Positions 10,760 through 23,794 of a stretch of DNA of 64,000 bases are shown piece by piece. Below the pieces are notes generated by a model. It did not search any database. It was not told where the DNA came from and saw only the letters and a program-made list of their open reading frames with translations. Made by a program: the position numbers and the translations under genes. The DNA comes from Takakia lepidozioides (taxonomy: Eukaryota; Streptophyta; Takakiopsida; Takakiales; Takakiaceae): contig CM060732.1 of assembly GCA_030704615.1 (NCBI GenBank), positions 19,096,001 to 19,160,000 of the forward strand. The letters are read 5' to 3'. Numbering within the stretch: the stretch's first letter is position 1; each line of letters starts with the position of its first letter.

Positions 10760-13705
10760 TCACGTTCATTCTACTCTCAAGGCATGTGCCAGCATAGGTG
10801 CCCTGGAAAAGGGAAAACAGGTCCAAGCTGACATTTTGAAAGCTGGAATTGCACCAAATGTCATTCTAGAGACTGCCCTTGCTGCCATGTAGGCCAAGTG
10901 CGGAGCATGAAGGAGGCCCGTCGAGTTTTCGACAATATGGCTGGACGAGATGTGGTTTCATTGTGCGATGATTGCTGTAGGATATGCTCAGCAAGGGTGT
11001 GGTCACCTTGGAGACCTATGAGCAAATGATATGGGAAGGGTGGGTACCGGACAAAGTCACATTCACGTCCGTTCTCAATGCATGTGGCAACCTAGCAGAC
11101 CTGGAAAAGGGCAAAAAGATCCATGCTGGTGTTATCAAAACCAGAATTGAGCCAAATATCGTCCTAGAAACTGCTCTTGCTAACATGTATGCCAAATGTG
11201 GGAACATGACGGATGCGCATCTAGTGTTTGACAATATGGCTCGACAAAATGTGGTCTCATGAAGTGCGATGATCGCAGGATATGCTCAGCTTGGATGTGG
11301 TAAAAAGGCTTTGGAGATCTATGAGCAAATGATACAGAAAGGGGTTATGCCCAACCAGGTAATGTTTGTGTGCGTTCTCAATGCATGTGCTAGCCTGGTG
11401 GACCTGGAAAAGGGCACAGAGATCCATGCTGACATCATCAAATATGGAATTAAGCCCAATATCATTCTGTAGAATACCCTTGTTGACATGTATGTCAAGT
11501 GCGGGGACTTAACAGATGCATGTCAAGTGTTTGAAAATATGGCAAACGAGATGTGGTCTCATGGAGTGCAATGATTTCAGGATATGCCCAACATGGATGT
11601 GGTAGGGAGGCTTTGGAGACATATGAGCGAATGATATGGGAAGGTGTGACATCCAATCTGGCATTACCTGACTACAGACACAAGCAACACACAAGAGGTT
11701 CTTCTGGGTTGATGGTCGGTCAAATCCTCCATGGGTCATGACACAAGGTCAAGGACAATGTGGTGAGGATCCACCTTCTTGTTCAATCTATTTCAGCCTG
11801 TTTCGCCCTCTCATCAGACTCGGCCCTGAGATGCATATTGAATTCTGTAAGTTAGCTCGTTGGGTGGATATGTGGTGGTTTGGAGTGACTTTGACAAGTA
11901 ACTGCCGCTGTGGCAGCAGGAAAGTATCCAAAAACAGATAACAGAGATGAGGAGAAGCTTTGGAATGAACGCAGGTTCCAGAAACAGGTAACAAAGACGA
12001 GGAGAAGCTGTGGAATGAATATTTTTCTGACCCCAGTCAATGGTGGGACAATCGAGGCAAAAAGGTGAATGCCTGTTACAGAGAGTAGGAGATGAAATTG
12101 AGCATAGGAACTAGTATGATAAGTTGAGTTGGGTGTTTCCTCGAAAAAATCTAGGCTGTCATTGTCAGCTGCTAGCAGCAACGCAAGGATGTATGCATGA
12201 TTTGTGCATGGATAGCTGAAGGAGTAGGGGATAGAGTGTGGGTCCAGATTCACTACTAATGAAGGCACCTTCTTCAACACATTTCACCCTGTTTTTCCCT
12301 CTTATCAGAATCGGCCCTAAATTTCCATGTTGAATTCTGCAAGTTAGCTGGTTGAGTGAATCTAGTTTGGAGTGACTTTGACATGATACTGCCAATGCGA
12401 CAACAGGAAAGTATCCAAAAATGGGTAACAGAGACGAGGAGAAGTTGTGGAATTAATACTTTTCTGACCCCAGTCAATGGTGGGAAAGGTGAATGCCTGT
12501 AAGATTACCAGATGTCATTCTGAACACTGCCCTGGTGGACATGTATGCCTTCCGAAGCTAGTTCACTTACTACACCCTTCTTGGAACTCGAAATCATGTT
12601 GAGAACTAAGATCTCTCTTGAGTTGGAGACAGGTGGACATTGCAGTACCAGAGGTTTTTGCTGCAGGCTTGCTAGGGTCAATGCTCATCTATTTGATTCA
12701 AAAAGGTGTGACACCCAACAATGTGACATTTGTTTGCCTTCTCACCGCATGTGCCAACTTGGCAGCCCTAGAAAATGGCAAGGAGGTTCATGCTGACATT
12801 ATCAAAGCTGGAATTGCACGAGATATCATTCTGGAGACAACCCTCATTGACATGTATGCCAAATGCAGGAGAATGAAGGATGCCTGTGAAGTGTTTGACA
12901 AAATGGTAGAACGGAATGTGGTCTCATGGAGTGCAATGATCGCAGGATATCTCAGCAGGGGTGTGGTAGGGAGGCTTTGGAGAGCTATGAGCAGATGATA
13001 CGAGAAGGGGTGTTGCCTGATAAGGTTACCTTTATTTGTGTTCTGAAGGCGGCTGCCAGCCTGGCAGCCCTGGAAAAGGGCATAGAGGTCCACACGGACA
13101 TCATTAAAGCTGGAATACTGACAGACAGCATTCTCGAGAATACCCTCGTTAACATGTATGCCAAGTGTAGGAGCTTGAAACATTCACGCCAAGTGTTCGA
13201 CAACATGGTTGAATGAGATGTGGTCTCGTGGAATGCGATTATTGCAGGATATGCTCAGCATGGGTGTGGCGGAGACGTTCTGCAACTGTTTGAAGAAATG
13301 CAACAAGAAGGCATGAAGCCAAGCATTATCACCTTTACATATGTTCTCTCTACATGTAGTCATGTGGGCCTGGTGGATGAAGGTTGCCATTACTTTGATT
13401 CCATGAGTCGGGATCATGGGCTCGCTCCCAAAGTGGAGCATTTTGGCTGCGTGGTAGACCTCCTGGGCCGCGCAGGCCACCTGAATGAGGCAGAGGACTT
13501 AATTAAAAGAATGCCAAATGAACCAGATGCTGCAGTGTGGGGGGCCTTGCTTGGTGCTTGCAGAATTTTTGGTAATGTGGATGTAGCAAAATGTGCAGCA
13601 TATAAGAAACTTGCATGGGTAGATGGTCAACTGGAAGCCGCAGCAGCAACGGCACGTTTGATAAAATTACTTGACAAAAAACTGTTAGAGTTTTATCTCT
13701 TTTGA
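10760..13705 (+). pseudogene. PLS-class pentatricopeptide repeat (PPR) gene, decayed
   Basis: At least six PPR units are recognisable by ACASLxxLEKGKxIHADIIKxGI, NxLVDMYAKCG and VFDxMxxxxVVSWxAMIAGYAQxG patterns. They lie at 10780-10920, 10984-11262, 11269-11472, 12520-12550, 12700-12998 and 13000-13216. The terminal block (13220-13705) has TFTYVLSTCSHVGLVDEGCHYF and ends in an E-motif-like WGALLGACRIFGNV. Such proteins bind organellar RNA. The frame is broken by TAG within 10880-10895, TGA at 11260, TAG at 11470, TGA at 13214, and shifts near 11540 and 12950. Three of the four stops fit C-to-T (or G-to-A) changes at a conserved Trp, Gln or Arg codon. A dispersed repeat is inserted between units. 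No DYW domain is seen. Confidence 0.8.
11657..12520. repeat. Dispersed repeat blocks A and B within the PPR locus
   Basis: Block A recurs at 11657-11865. It is followed by block B (about 11870-12080, with GGAGTGACTTTGACA and CTGACCCCAGTCAATGGTGGG). A diverged A-end plus B recurs at 12250-12505. The order A-B, A'-B' suggests a tandem duplication of a composite repeat. Short unmatched sequence separates the two copies. Confidence 0.75.
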
Positions 13706-14062
13706 GTTGGAACCCTCAAATACCTGTGGTGTTCTCTGTCCTGAGCTCCATGCGGTAAAGAACCATCAGCAGATTGTGTTTGACCTTGTATCTTATCCAA
13801 GAAGAGGTCGACCAGCTCTCAATCCAGAGGACCTCCTTTGTGCGCATCTTCAAATCCGGTGATCTCGGATTTTTCTGTGAAAACCACTGGTGGGCAGCTG
13901 AGCAGCAAGACTTTTGATCACAGCCTCATGTATACCCAGCTACAACTACCAAAGCTCCACAAACTTTGCTTTAAACAACAGGCCACAAACTTTGAGCAAG
14001 CCACCTTCAGTGTTGTATCAGAATAATTCAACCACTAGCAGCTGCGACTTGACATGAAACTT

Positions 14063-14125
14063 TAGGGCCGATTCTGATAAGAGGGAAAAACAAGGTGAAA
14101 TGTGTTGACGAAGGTGACACAACAA
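14063..14125 (-). repeat. Inverted partial copy of repeat block A
   Basis: The sequence GGGCCGATTCTGATAAGAG and the following 40 bp are the near-exact reverse complement of 12255-12315 in the PPR locus. This supports the block being a mobile or transposon-derived repeat rather than part of the PPR gene. Confidence 0.7.
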
Positions 14126-14499
14126 CAAATGCTCAGAAGATGAGAAGCAAAACAGCCTTGTTGGATCCACCTATCAGTAGCAGCCCCCCTGTGCCATAGC
14201 CATATTTAAGTGTGCAAGCAGTTCATATGAAGAACTCTCTAAGATTTTCAGTCTGTCTTTAAAGCAATTGACCCCTCACATGTGACATTTGGTACAGAAT
14301 GAAGGGCAGTATATAGAGGGATGCAACTATACCACTAGGGCAGCTTAGAACCTTCTGAACTTTGTCAACATGAATCAAACGAGTTAGGCATGACATCACC
14401 TTGAGTAGCAGTGCCTGTCGCTACGGGAAAGTTAGTTGATTGTGAGCCGTGATGTAATCTGCAACGAGACCATCACGTCGGGCTCTCATGTTCATGTAC

Positions 14500-16342
14500 C
14501 TCAAGAGACTTCGAAAGCATTGGGAGACGCTCAAGCGGCACATGAAGAGTCCTTTGGAGTACATGATGGCGAATCAACCCAAACTTCTAACTGCAACTAG
14601 CTAGTTGGAGAGTTAACGGTTGACATACCAATTGTTGAGGATGATGCCGAGCATGTTTTGATCGAGGACTCACAGCCTGTGCCTAGGAAAAATATACTAG
14701 CTACACGAAAGTGTGAACAAGGGACTAAGGAAGCACCTTCAAAGGAGGTAACGATGCCCACAAAGACATTTGCTCGGCTGACCAAAGGGGCACCTTCAAG
14801 TCTATTAGACTTTGCTTGCATGGTGACTACAAACGAGCCACTGACAATTTCTGAAGCTTTGCAGAGAGAAGATGGGTCACTTTGGAAGTAGGCAGCCGAT
14901 GAGGAGTACCATTCTTTGTTGAAGAATGGTACATGGTCTTTGACAAACCTTCATGAGGGAAAATGGCCGGCCATAGGAAACAATTGGATCTTCAAAATTA
15001 AGCAAAAAGCAAATGGTTGATACAAAGCGAGGTTGGTAGCAAACTTGGATTTGCACAGACAAAGGGTGTTGATTTTGATGAGACCTACGCACCACTGGCA
15101 AAATCTTCCTCCATTAGAACTTTGTTTGCCCTTGGAGCAATCTACAATTTCGAAATACACCAGATGGACGTGAAAAGTGCTTTCTTGAATGGAGACCTAA
15201 TAGAAGATATTTATATGGTCCAACTCATTGGATATGAACTCTCCGATGACAAAGACTTGGTGTGTAAACTGAACAAGGCTATATATGGCTTGAAGCAAGC
15301 ACATAAGGTTTGGGATGCAAAGATCAACACATCACTTCAGAAACTTGGCTTCAAAAGGTGTGAGTCAGATCAAAGTGTTTACTTAATCAGAGAGAAAAAT
15401 GATATATATGCTTATGTTTCTAGCACTTTATCTTGATGATTTTTCTCATCTTGAGTGGAAGTATTCAGTCCATAAACATGGTTAAGAAGTTTCTTAGTCA
15501 TGAGTTTGAAATGAAGGATCTGGGAAAGTAGAATATTGTTTGGGTATCCATATCATCGATTCCGCGACATGGGGAACAAAACCATTAGTTTGGGTCAAGG
15601 CAAATATATAAGAGACGTTCTCCGACGTTTCGATATTGAAGAGTGCAAGCCAATAAGCACACCCCTCGATATTAATTGCAAGTTTTCCAAGGTTGATGAG
15701 CCCATGACAATAGAAGAGGCTGATGATAAGAATGGAGTGCCTTATAGAGAAGCTATAGGTAGTCTCATGTAAGGGGGCAATAGCCATGAAGCGCTCTTAG
15801 TTACGCCAGTTGCGGTCGGAGTCTTCTCTCTCTCTCGCTAGTCTCATGTATGCAATGATCGCCACTAGACTTGACATTTCTACAGTGATTGGAGTTGTGA
15901 GGCAGTTCACTGAAGCACCGCAAGCTATTCAGTGGAAAGCTGTCAAAGGGATCTTCAGGTATTTACAGGGTACAAAAGACTTTTGGCTTCAATACTCCGG
16001 ATCACAACCTGAAATATTTGTCTCTGGCTCATGCGATGCAGATTGGGGAGGTGACCTAGATAGTAGGAGATCAACCATAGGATTTGCTTTCTGCTAGCGG
16101 AGTACGCCGGTGTTGTTAGCTGGTTTAGCAAAAGGCAGCCAACAGTGGCTCTTTCCATGACAGAGGCAGAATACATGTCTGCCTCCCAAGCAACTCGTGA
16201 AGCGATGTGGCTCAGAACATTTCTTGGTGAGCTTGGTGAGGCGACCCTGATTATGATGGACAATCAAGGGAGCATTGCACTCATCAAGAATCCAGTTCAT
16301 CACAATAGGTCAAAGCACATTGACATTTGTCATCACTATGTT
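14500..16342 (+). pseudogene. Ty1/copia retrotransposon pol relic (RT and RNase H)
   Basis: The reading starts in the linker before reverse transcriptase (14520-14880). It runs through RT (QTKGVDFDETYAPLAKSSS at about 15057-15110, IHQMDVKSAFLNGDL, KLNKAIYGLKQA), the LYLDD-like catalytic segment near 15425, and the connection domain (YIRDVLRRFDIEECKPISTPL). RNase H follows (CDADWGGDLDSRRSTIGFAFC, SMTEAEYMSASQATREAMWL, DNQGSIALIKNPVHH). Stops and shifts occur near 14607, 14889, 15019, 15437, 15530 and 16096. A 67-bp insert interrupts it at 15772. The element breaks off at about 16342, in the KHIDICHHYVRE segment, where a GA-rich repeat begins. No LTR is visible. It is an old, dead 3' fragment of pol. 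Confidence 0.85.
15760..15850. mobile_element. 67-bp insertion with 12-bp target duplication
   Basis: The copia reading frame is interrupted exactly between two copies of TAGTCTCATGTA (15760-15771 and 15839-15850). The 67-bp insert (15772-15838) ends in a CT-dinucleotide run. Its reverse complement resembles the sequence that replaces copia at 16343-16410 (GAGAGAGAAGACT, then CGTAACTAAGAGC compared with CATAACTAAGAGC). A long direct duplication plus a simple-repeat tail suggests target-primed reverse transcription, as for a tiny SINE fragment. The source element is unknown. Confidence 0.6.
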
Positions 16343-19300
16343 AGAGAAAGAGAGAGAAGACTTCAGCCGAGGCCGGCATAACTAAGAGCCACTTCGCCTT
16401 GTGGCGACTGTCCCTTTTGGGGGTGGACCCTATAAAGAAAGCAAATGTCTAGGAGACACCATGTAGCCACTGGAAGGTGGTACCTTGGGTATCCAGGGGT
16501 ACCGAAGTTGCTGGAGGAGGATTGGATTCAAGTTGCCGTTTGTTGGTAATGATGGCCGTGAGAGAACGAAGTGTCATGAGGTGTATTGATTTAAAGCATT
16601 TGTGGATAGGGGTGATAAGGATTTTAAAGTTTTCGTGGAGTGCAGAGATATTGGCATTGTGGATGCCCCCTCTAGTGCCTGCAGTGATGACAGTAAGTGG
16701 GTTGGCGGCCTATCCTCGTTGTTGGATAGCTAGGATGAACGGGGCATATTTGTGGCATTTTTCTAGGGTGGAGGTGCTAGGGTATCTGTCGTGGCAGTAT
16801 GTAAATTTGACAAAATATATGGTAAGGGTTGGGGATGGGGCAGTGGGTGGGGGGGCGTAATTTATGTAGACCTTGGACCTACTGGATGTCTGGGCATAGT
16901 CTGGTGGGACATGTACAGGGTGAGTGAGGCTCGCAAGCGCATGGGAGTAGCAAAGGGAGTAGCCATATGGGAACAATATGGTTAGGGGGTCGTCATTAGT
17001 AGGTGCCAACGTTAATAAGCAAGAACTATCTAGTTTCAGGGCGGCTTGATAGGAGTTTATGGATGTGCCCGATTGCATGTGCCATGGTTGTGCCCGGTTA
17101 TACAAAGTCCATGGATGACAGGGTGAATACATTGGCTAAGTAGGTGGGGCCAGGTGTCAGTTGCGTGTGGATGTGTGAGCAAAGTGGGCAGTTGGGGGAC
17201 GGGTATAGGTTTGTTGAGTATTCTAACCCACACACGTGGGAGTTACTGCTCTCAAGGAAAGGGCATGTATTAAAATCCTACTGGTGAAGACTATGATATC
17301 ACCCCATTTGCTACTCGCTTGCTTCAGCGTGTGCCCTCTCAATCGTCTATTGTCTATGTTACTATGTACTGATCAGTACTCTCCCTTGGATTATTATCTA
17401 CATGGAAGAACTAGATCGCTCACATGGAAGAGAGAGGAACATAACATAATTACAGATTCACAAGAAGTTATTGCTGATTTGAATTAATATGGGAGAGACC
17501 ACTTTCCGCAATGAACATATTTAATTAAGAGAGAACATTCATGAGGGATCAGAGAAAGGAGCGAGTGGTGCATCTAACAATTTATGCGTCTTTCTTACAA
17601 TGCCAGCTGGGAATCCTTACATGAAACTGCAGCCTGGGCAACAGGAGACAATCTTGACTAAGGGCCTCGCTGTGAGAATAGCTAGCTGCATGGCACTGAC
17701 GTATTCCCTAAGATGTACAACCAGCGACTTCATGAGCACCAGATCATTAGCGATGACATTCATGATAATCCATGAAGAGTATGTACAGTGGTACTTAACA
17801 CTTCTTGCAGTTGGTATTAAATCAGCTGGCATGCCCCTGCAGGCATGTTCCTGTCGATCTCTGCAAGTGCAAACACTTCACTGGACGTGGAGTGCGCATG
17901 CCCAGATAATTATAAGAGTCACACGGTTGCAATGAGATTCAGAATGCACATTGAATCCGCTGCCCACTATAGATCTAGGCGCTCCAGTCGGCTCTCACTT
18001 CGCCATGCTATTGTCTAGATTTTCTCAAAATGATGGCATGGGCTCTAGCAGTACTACAAATGAAAGTGTCGCTCGGGTGACAGGGGCCATTTAGCATATG
18101 AACAAGAATGAGCGAGATGATTAGTACTGCGCCTGGCAGCCCACCCAACATCATGACTCACAAGACTCCCAAGGCCACCTATATAATTACTCCCCAACAC
18201 GACCTTCGACTACTTTCCCAATCGTCCCTAGATAACTTCCAACAAAGCTTCTCAGACCTTCTTCCATCTGCTTGCTCCCCAGCACCCCATTTTCAGTACC
18301 CACAACCGAAGCGTCGAAACTCAAGAGACCGAGACGACTTCATCCGAACGGCCTCGGGCGGAGGGCCCGAGCACGGGCGGGCACGGGGTGGGGCCCGCAT
18401 TGTAGCGCCGGGCCGTATGATTCGAGATCGCGGGGCCAATCCACAACCCACGAGTTTGCCGATCTAATATCTTGCGCGCTGTGTATATTATTTGCAGGGC
18501 AGAGCGCTGGAAATTGTCGTGTGCATGCAAAGCCCACGAACAGCGTTGCTCACCGTTGAATCCCCCGCGCTTCAGTTGTACCGCAGAGGATGAACGGTCG
18601 GATGCGATGGACGCTCCCTCAAGTACTAGCTTGTTATGTAGGGACTAACTATATTGAGACGCGGTGTATCACGTTCATTGAAAGCAGAGCCAGATGCTCA
18701 ACTGTCTCGTATAATTTTCTCAAATATAAGTATTCTATAGATCTTACCTGTAGATCTTTAGCACGCCCCCGTCTGAGCCGAGTCAAAAGATTCCCTCCCC
18801 AAGTTCTTTCGATGATCAGGAGGTCCGAATCTTCCACCGTTTCCACATATCTGTACGTACGACGGCCATGGCCAGATTTGGTCCAACGTGTTTGGATGAC
18901 ACTCCGACAGAAGATATTATAACGGGAGGGAAATAGAACAGCAGCCCTCCAATAAAATACACCGCAGCCGGGGTTGAGTCCTACATCATGCGTGCAGAGT
19001 GGTGCATGGTATGAGGGTGGTGTATATGTGCATGTCTACGATGTATGGGAGTTGCAAAATAAATTGTCACATACCGTAGTCTACGGTAATTTGCACGAGA
19101 TTTGCACATGATCTGATATATCGGAAGAAACTTCAGATAACTTACCAGAAGACAAAGCAGCTCGAGAATATGATAGCCACTCAAATAGTCGAAGCCGTGG
19201 GCAAGTAGCCCAGGGGCAGCCAGTGCAATCTTCACTAGTGCCAAGAGATGGAGTGATGGAGTACAATATTACGATGGTTACATTGCCTTGAATTGCCAAG

Positions 19301-21740
19301 CTTTGACTCCGGATTTTGAGGCGTCCGTCCTCCTTCCAACATATAGCATCACTGTGCTGTCAGTCTCCTCATTTATAAATTCACATTGAAAGCATTTTTG
19401 GAAGAAAGTTGCCCAGTACTGAAGCTTGCAAAAGGAACAAGTTTGTTGGTTACTGATTGCATGAAGCATACAGTGTGTTCGAGTAGCCTGGCCAGCCCAT
19501 ATTGAAGTATCTAGATCCGCCTCATATATACAGAGAGTGTGATCTAGAGTGTACTCTCTGCTGCTTAACCTGCAAGTTGTTTTAATTTTCTACAACTTGT
19601 AAATAAGACCTTCATTGACCATATGTTCCAGTAGTTTTTTTTGGGCGGATAGTTTTCATATATATTTTGGGGCACAGCTTATTATGATGGTCCAAGAGAT
19701 CTCTAAAATATACAAGTTTTCAACAGATGCAAATGCTGCTAGGCTTCGATCCTCACTTTCAAGCAAGAAAATATCAGCGAAGAAATAATAGAGCTCTGAG
19801 GTAGCCTTCATTTGAACCTGCCTGGTCTTTAAGTATAATTAGTTGCTCTTTAAATTGCATAAGCAAAGATTTAGCTTGGTTGCAATTCAGTTATGGCTGT
19901 ATAAGATTGCAACATTTGCAAATGCATTGTCCAAGCCTCAATGCATGGCCAAGCCCCAATGCATCATACAATCTTACAAAAGCAACAATTGCAAATGTTA
20001 CATCTAGGCGGGTGAAAGCATGCTAATGTGTACCACTGACACTCCTAAAAATGACTAAATTTTGACTGTTGGCGCGTTACATCGCGGCCGCGTGGACATG
20101 ACATGTTGCGATGAAAACGTGATGAAATTTACAGATGATAGTGGGCACCTCAACCCCATCCATCGGATGCTCGTACACCCTCTTGTACACCTCCAATTTT
20201 GCTCGTACACTGCTAATTTTGAGTTTATGATACTAACTCGACTTCCGTTTACCACCATTTGTTTCCCCTCATCGTATCCAAGCCGGGTTTGGTGTGTTTG
20301 ATGCCTACTTCAGTGCTACAGATGCTCGTATAATTTTTAGGAGTTTATTTGATATATTTTTAATATTAAAACAATTTGCAATGAATGATACACTATTTGT
20401 AAGAACTCATTTTGGCCTCAAATTCAAAATTGGAGGACCTTGTAGCCATTTCAAGGACATGACCTTCTTTCTTTTCAGTAGCTCAACACTTTTGGTGAAA
20501 GAACTATATTCAAATTTTGAGGTTTAGTAGTATCAAAGTTTGGTGCCCCTAAGTTATGCATACCGCTTAGGACTCATTTTCACACCCATAACATGTGAAG
20601 GTCCTATCAGGGATTTTCATGTGCTTATGTAAGGTATGGAAGAATGCAAAAAAGATAGTAGACCTACAAAACCAGAAAAACCCATTATCATAGGAATTTT
20701 CACTTTGTGCTATTCAAGACTCCTTTAGGACCCCTTAAACTTGTCAAATCACAAAACAATTATATGGGCACAACAAGAACTTCAAGGGCTTTCTAATGAT
20801 ATAATGTGTCTATGGTTTCATACTGAACTCAATATCCTAAATTTGGATCGATTGCGCCATATGTGCTGGAAAACAGTTTGTGACATCATTTTTAGGTCCT
20901 ATTAGTGTGCTTTGACCCAGGCACTAGAAGACTAATTCCTTTGTAAAGTCAGTGAGTGACTTAGGGAGTTTGTCCAATCTATCATGGTGGCAAAGATACT
21001 TGTCATGACTGGGTCAACCCAAAGATCCTTCAAAGCTAAAGATCAAAGTCCAGGCCACAGTATTTTTGGGGAAAATGACCCACATGTACTTGTGAACAAA
21101 TCTTGTTTGGCCAGCAATGAGCTGTCATCACCTCATTTTCATGCGATTTTATCAAAGGAATTAGGTGGTTTACATGGTGTTCGACATGAGACATTTTGAA
21201 CTGTTCCGATCCATATGATGAGGAATCTAGCTGATGAGCTTAGGTGTGACGATGATGCTTACATATGTCCCTCTAATCGCTTCACGACTGTAGTGTCCAG
21301 GCCAAGTTAGAGTTTTATCTAAGTTCCATCATTGTGCAACTGGAACCCAAAAGCATGCACAACATACGAAACTTACTTTGCTCCCTTAGGGTTGTTTGGT
21401 GGGTCATTGTGATTTTCTTATATTTGTTGGTCAGGAGACTTTGATGTACTGATTAATTGTTTGGGAGTCCTCCTGTTGTTGTTTTCTGGAGTTGTCAGTT
21501 TTTCTTGTTGTTTATTGAGTTGGGTCATTCTGCGTCTTCATGTGGCTGCTTGGAAAACAATGCAGGCAGTACCATTGACGTCCGGAGTCTTTCACTTTTG
21601 AGTACATTGGATGGTGTAGCCTACCGACCAGTTATATGTAACAACTGTACTTTTAAAGAAGTTGATCGTACATGGTGTTTCTCTTAAGTAGTAAAAGGTG
21701 TTGGAATGAGAACAATAAAGTTAGAACATAGCTGGGGAGG
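16343..21740. other. Long stretch without recognisable gene
   Basis: From the copia break to just before the gypsy LTR I see no open frame with family motifs. A GC-rich patch lies at 18330-18440 and could be a promoter remnant or repeat. 16343-16410 holds a GA-led segment related, inverted, to the 67-bp insert at 15772. The remainder is AT-rich, with short unsupported ORFs on both strands. Confidence 0.5.
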
Positions 21741-21809
21741 GTTAAGTACGGGTGGAAGAAGGGACAAGCACGGGTGTACTTGCTGACGTATGCGATTGAT
21801 CTGGCAGGA

Positions 21810-22513
21810 TGTTAGGTGCCAGGAACGAAGATCTTGACCTGTCAACCAATTTGGAATAACAAGAGACTGCTAGAATATCGCCGAACTGACAGTTGCAGGT
21901 AAAATGGAGCAGGCTCGGGTGCATGAAGAGATCCAGGACTAGGGATTTAAAAAGTATGCGTGGAGATGGCAAGATGGCGTACAGGCGCCTGGAGCAGATC
22001 TGGATGCGCGTGAAAGCTGATTTGTAGCACGGCGTGGTGGCTGGGACCGGATGCTATAGCCGGTGCTGTGCTTTTAGAGTGTAGATTGATGTTGGAATAG
22101 GTGTTGCTGGCCTTTGGTGCCTTGCAGCGGCAAGGACTATGACTTCTCTTTTGTATAGAGTGTTGGTGTAAATCCTGTGACTAAGGTTTCATCAAGAGTT
22201 GATTTGAAGAGGGGCAGTTTAGATCTGATTCCAGTCACTGTTTGGAATAAGAAAGGTTCGCTTTAAGGCTTGTGAATATGCTTTTGTGAAGAACAGGGCT
22301 GAACGATCGTGGAGTGAAGTGATCTCTGTTACGATCCGAGTTAGAGAATTGTGACTGGAATAAAAGAGGCTGGTTACAGAAGGTCTATACTGTTGTGGAT
22401 TCAAGCATGCAGTTCTCTAGGGATTATGATAAATTCCCTGTGAATAGCAAGATAAACAAAGTGCCTGAAATTGGTCATAGTCAGACTGAGGAAAGAGAGT
22501 CAGATACTTTTCA
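21810..22513 (+). repeat. Left (5') LTR of gypsy element
   Basis: 704 bp beginning TG and ending CA, matching 25683-26407. It lacks an 18-bp segment (TGGAGAAGGGATGATGGC) and a few short indels present in the right LTR. Confidence 0.93.
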
Positions 22514-22515
22514 AG

Positions 22516-22528
22516 TGGTATCGGAGCC
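22516..22528 (+). promoter_or_regulatory. Primer binding site (initiator tRNA-Met type)
   Basis: TGGTATCGGAGCC begins two bases after the left LTR. It differs by one base from the usual plant PBS TGGTATCAGAGCC, which is complementary to the 3' end of initiator tRNA-Met. Confidence 0.85.
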
Positions 22529-22655
22529 GTTTTGCGATCGGGGAGAACAGATTGTGAATTTCGGAATTTCCAGAAGTAGGGTAATCGTGTGAATGAGCCA
22601 GATCTCGTTCGGCTCTGTGAGCACACACCCCGGTGACGACGATCAGGATAGTGAA

Positions 22656-23785
22656 ATGGCGGGAGACCGTGAGCGCTCAGATGCGGCCAGTCTGCACTGA
22701 GCTTCAAATCGCGAACGTGGAAGTCAGTTGTTTTCCCAGCAGCAGATGGAGGCCTTAGGTACTTTGATTCGATCTGAGATACAGAAATTGGCCCCTGCAC
22801 AAACTCAAACTGAAAAGCGATCTAGGGAGCTACCTATGAGTGAGCCACTGAATGAGGACAAATCTGAGGCCGACTCCCATGAGGCCAAGATGAAAAGAAG
22901 CAAGGATGTCACCAGGGAAATCAGAAGATTGGTGAAATTGTCAGAATTTTATGGTAAGCCATCTGTCAAGCCCGAGGAAATATTGTCATTCCTGGATACA
23001 TTAGAAGAGTTCTTTGAGGAAGATTATTCAGAGGAAGCCAAAATACAGACAACTGCTCTACAGCTCCGTGATGCCGCCAAGCTATGGTGGTCGCGCCAGA
23101 AGCAGGAACGCCGTGAACACAAGAAACCACCTGTGGATAGTTGGGCTATGTTTAAGACACTGTTCTTAGCCCAGGTTTTTTCAAAACTTGATCTTCGGTC
23201 TGGATATCATCAGATATGGATCAAGAATTCTGACATACCAAAGACAGGATTTCGATCTCGTTTTGGTCATTACGAATTCTTGGTGATGCCATTTGGGCTC
23301 ACGAATGCTCCAGCAACATTTACTCATCTGATGAATTCTCTGTTCCAGAAATATTTGGGGAAGATGGTCCTAGTCTACATGGATGATATACTAATATACT
23401 CGAAGTCTGAAGAAGAACATGAACAACATCTACGCTTGGTCTTAGACATATTGAGAGAGAACCACCTATTTGCTAAGAGAAGCAAGTGTGAGTTCTTTGT
23501 AGACCACATGGATTATTTGGGATTTTGCATATCCAAAGATGGAATCTTAATTGATCCTAAGAAAGTCCAGACAGTGGTTGAATGGCCTAAGCCAAGTGAT
23601 AAGACTGAGGTCGGGAGCTTTATTGGGTTTGCTAGCTTCCTACGGAAGTTTGTCAAATCTTTTTCACAGACTGCAGCACCATTGACTGACATGCTTAAGG
23701 ACTCGAGTCCTGTAAGCTTGAGAGACGTCTGGACAAGAGAATGTGATAACAGTTTCGAGAAATTGAAGTTTGCCTTAACACATGC
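22656..23785 (+). pseudogene. gag fused to reverse transcriptase by internal deletion
   Basis: An in-frame ATG at 22656 is followed by a TGA at 22698, then an open frame to about 23785. Residues of the first part (KLSEFYGKPSVKPEEILSFL, ALQLRDAAKLWW) are the gag capsid. At about 23170 the text changes abruptly from SWAMFKTLFLAQ to VFSKLDLRSGYHQI, the middle of RT. The deletion removed the rest of gag, the zinc knuckle, the protease and the RT fingers but kept the frame. RT palm motifs remain, including VMPFGLTNAPATF and the catalytic YMDD. The frame is lost at the end of RT near 23787. The opening TGA fits a CGA-to-TGA change. Confidence 0.88.
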
Positions 23786-23794
23786 TCATTAAGA

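Noticed and set aside
10984..11472. PPR stop codons repaired by RNA editing
   Set aside because: Editing of stop codons is known for organelle transcripts in some early land plants, but this is nuclear DNA with additional frameshifts, so it is a pseudogene.
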